Source: UBA10349 sp003485905 (GTDB lineage Bacteria > Pseudomonadota > Gammaproteobacteria > Arenicellales > Arenicellaceae). Taken from it: a DNA stretch of 64,000 nucleotides. The position numbers and the translations under genes were made by a program. Location of the stretch: contig CALSLL010000005.1 of NCBI GenBank assembly GCA_943787185.1, positions 78,252 through 142,251 on the forward strand, written 5' to 3'. Shown one piece after another: positions 63,417 to 64,000 of the stretch (position 1 is the first letter of the stretch; every line of letters begins with the position of its first letter). The notes below the pieces were generated by a model, which searched no databases, was not told the DNA's origin, and saw only the letters and a list, made by a program, of their open reading frames with translations.

Positions 63417-63729
63417 AATCAATACTAGATATCGATCTACTACTTATAGGGATCTAATAAATAATTATCCCCAACCCCTAATTTATTGAATGGTTAGAGG
63501 GTGAAATAGTAGGAAACCAACAAATAGGATGCAGGTTAAAATCGAGCTGCCGCTAGTGTTGAAGGGAATGACCATTGGGCAACTAGCGGCCATTTGAACT
63601 TCTGAATTCACCCGTTTAGGTGAAAACATGCTCAAACACTGTCATTTCTATCTATTATTCCTATTATTGGAAACCCAAACGGGTGAAAACAGCAAATCAC
63701 TGAATAGATAGTCTTAATATTCAACCAAT

Positions 63730-63743
63730 GCAAAGGAGATTGC
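63730..63743 (+). promoter_or_regulatory. GGA hairpin over the csrA ribosome-binding site
   Basis: GCAA (63730-63733) and TTGC (63740-63743) form a 4-bp stem around the six-base loop AGGAGA, which is also the Shine-Dalgarno sequence of csrA. A GGA in a hexaloop is the known CsrA/RsmA recognition form, so the protein may repress its own translation. The stem is short, so structure probing would be decisive. Confidence 0.5.
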
Positions 63744-63745
63744 GC

Positions 63746-63907
63746 ATGCTAGTTGTATCCAGGAAAGAAGGTGAATCCATAATTCTTAAGACCGCTACTG
63801 GGGAAACCGTAACCATCTCGCTAACCAAATACCAGGGAGCACAAACGAGAGTGGGAATAGCGGCTCCGGAGAGTGTGAGAATTCTTCGTTCAGAACTACT
63901 TAGCTGA
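63746..63907 (+). CDS. csrA: CsrA-like RNA-binding regulator (divergent)
   Basis: 53 residues, too short for usual length filters. MLVVSRKEGESIIL and TVTISLTKYQGAQTRVGIAAPESVRILRSELL align along the whole length with CsrA/RsmA. RNA-contacting Arg6 is kept, and Arg48 falls where E. coli CsrA has Arg44. The rest is clearly unlike the near-invariant chromosomal CsrA of gammaproteobacteria, and the gene sits in the tRNA-Met island, so it is likely an accessory paralogue such as those carried by integrative elements in Legionella. CsrA dimers bind GGA motifs in mRNA leaders and control translation. Ribosome-binding site AAGGAGA, six bases before ATG. Confidence 0.85.
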   Translation: MLVVSRKEGESIILKTATGETVTISLTKYQGAQTRVGIAAPESVRILRSELLS

Positions 63908-63919
63908 TTATTCTATAAA

Positions 63920-63953
63920 GCCCACAGGGGACAAATAAGGGACAGTAGTGGGC
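63920..63953 (+). promoter_or_regulatory. Hairpin with two GGGACA motifs after csrA
   Basis: GCCCAC (63920-63925) pairs with GTGGGC (63948-63953). The 22-nt loop holds GGGGACA and GGGACA, both with the GGA core that CsrA proteins bind. It could be the leader of a downstream gene or a regulatory target; the window ends shortly after. Confidence 0.35.
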
Positions 63954-64000
63954 AATCAAATACAACTATCAGCCGCCATCGATGATAACCAAACATCTAT

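Larger units (their letters stand above)
63335..63745. other. Hairpin-rich intergenic region between porin and csrA
   Basis: 411 bases without a supportable gene. It holds a terminator-like hairpin CCCACAGAA/TTCTGTGGG (63386-63394 with 63408-63416), a 9-bp inverted repeat GCCGCTAGT/ACTAGCGGC (63549-63557 with 63582-63590) overlapping a degenerate copy of the palindromic repeat seen at 17 and 18 kb (63567-63593), and an 11-bp inverted repeat TTCACCCGTTT/AAACGGGTGAA (63607-63617 with 63677-63687). The last two pairs lie in the probable csrA 5' leader or promoter. Confidence 0.6.

Overview
The window is about 64 kb of a gammaproteobacterial chromosome of moderate GC. The evidence is gene content and gene order: glnA-glnL-glnG, the hemCDXY run, hemA next to prfA-prmC, and a TPR lipoprotein-lolB-ispE-tRNA-Gln-prs-rplY-pth-ychF block that matches the order known from Pseudomonas. 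Several families (DUF6152, an LbtU-like porin, NHL/amidating-lyase-like proteins) are common in marine gammaproteobacteria. No closer taxonomic assignment is safe from the sequence alone.

Layout. 1-2.9 kb: end of glutamine synthetase, a terminator, then the NtrB/NtrC nitrogen two-component pair. 2.9-17 kb: housekeeping genes (SH3/YgiM-like protein, ferrochelatase, quinolinate synthase, HAD phosphatase, SohB, tail-specific protease, DUF4124-glutaredoxin protein, oligopeptidase A, AroE, LysA, an LptM-like lipoprotein with a very large Ala/Glu-rich extension, ArgH). 17-24 kb is accessory-looking: a DUF6152 protein flanked by two covarying palindromic repeats, pirin and DoxX genes divergent from a LysR regulator, and two convergent NHL-repeat paralogues around a bidirectional terminator. 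24-28 kb: hemC-hemD-hemX-hemY and mutM. 28-38.7 kb: glutathione reductase, a GspE/PilB-type ATPase interrupted by an in-frame stop codon, a small Rieske-like protein lacking cluster ligands, GNAT, SrkA kinase, an alpha/beta hydrolase overlapping a short GlpD-like oxidase, MscL and an exonuclease/phosphatase-type protein. 38.7-39.3 kb is a gene-free stretch with DnaA-box-like sequences ahead of priA. 39-50 kb: priA, argS, a SPOR protein, YcgL, TusE, NfeD/QmcA, a DUF455 protein, prmC-prfA-hemA. 50-59.4 kb: an unrecognised multi-pass membrane protein, then the TPR-lolB-ispE-tRNA-Gln-prs-rplY-pth-ychF block. After it come a 57-residue lipoprotein and a lipase gene broken by a frameshift.

From 60.5 kb the character changes. 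An elongator tRNA-Met is followed at once by a tyrosine-recombinase-like integrase that ends before its catalytic domain. Then come a probable outer-membrane porin with a repeat-containing, translationally coupled leader, a hairpin-rich intergenic region, and a divergent 53-residue CsrA whose own ribosome-binding site sits in a GGA hairpin loop. This looks like the left end of a genomic island inserted at tRNA-Met, with the rest beyond the window.

Functional themes: six heme-biosynthesis genes (hemH, hemC, hemD, hemX, hemY, hemA) at three loci; envelope maintenance (SohB, Prc, LolB, QmcA/NfeD, MscL, porin); translation and tRNA function (ArgS, PrfA, PrmC, Pth, YchF, RplY, TusE). The most unusual observations are the in-frame TAA in the secretion ATPase, the G-run frameshift in the lipase, the island CsrA with an apparent self-target hairpin, and the covarying palindromic repeats.
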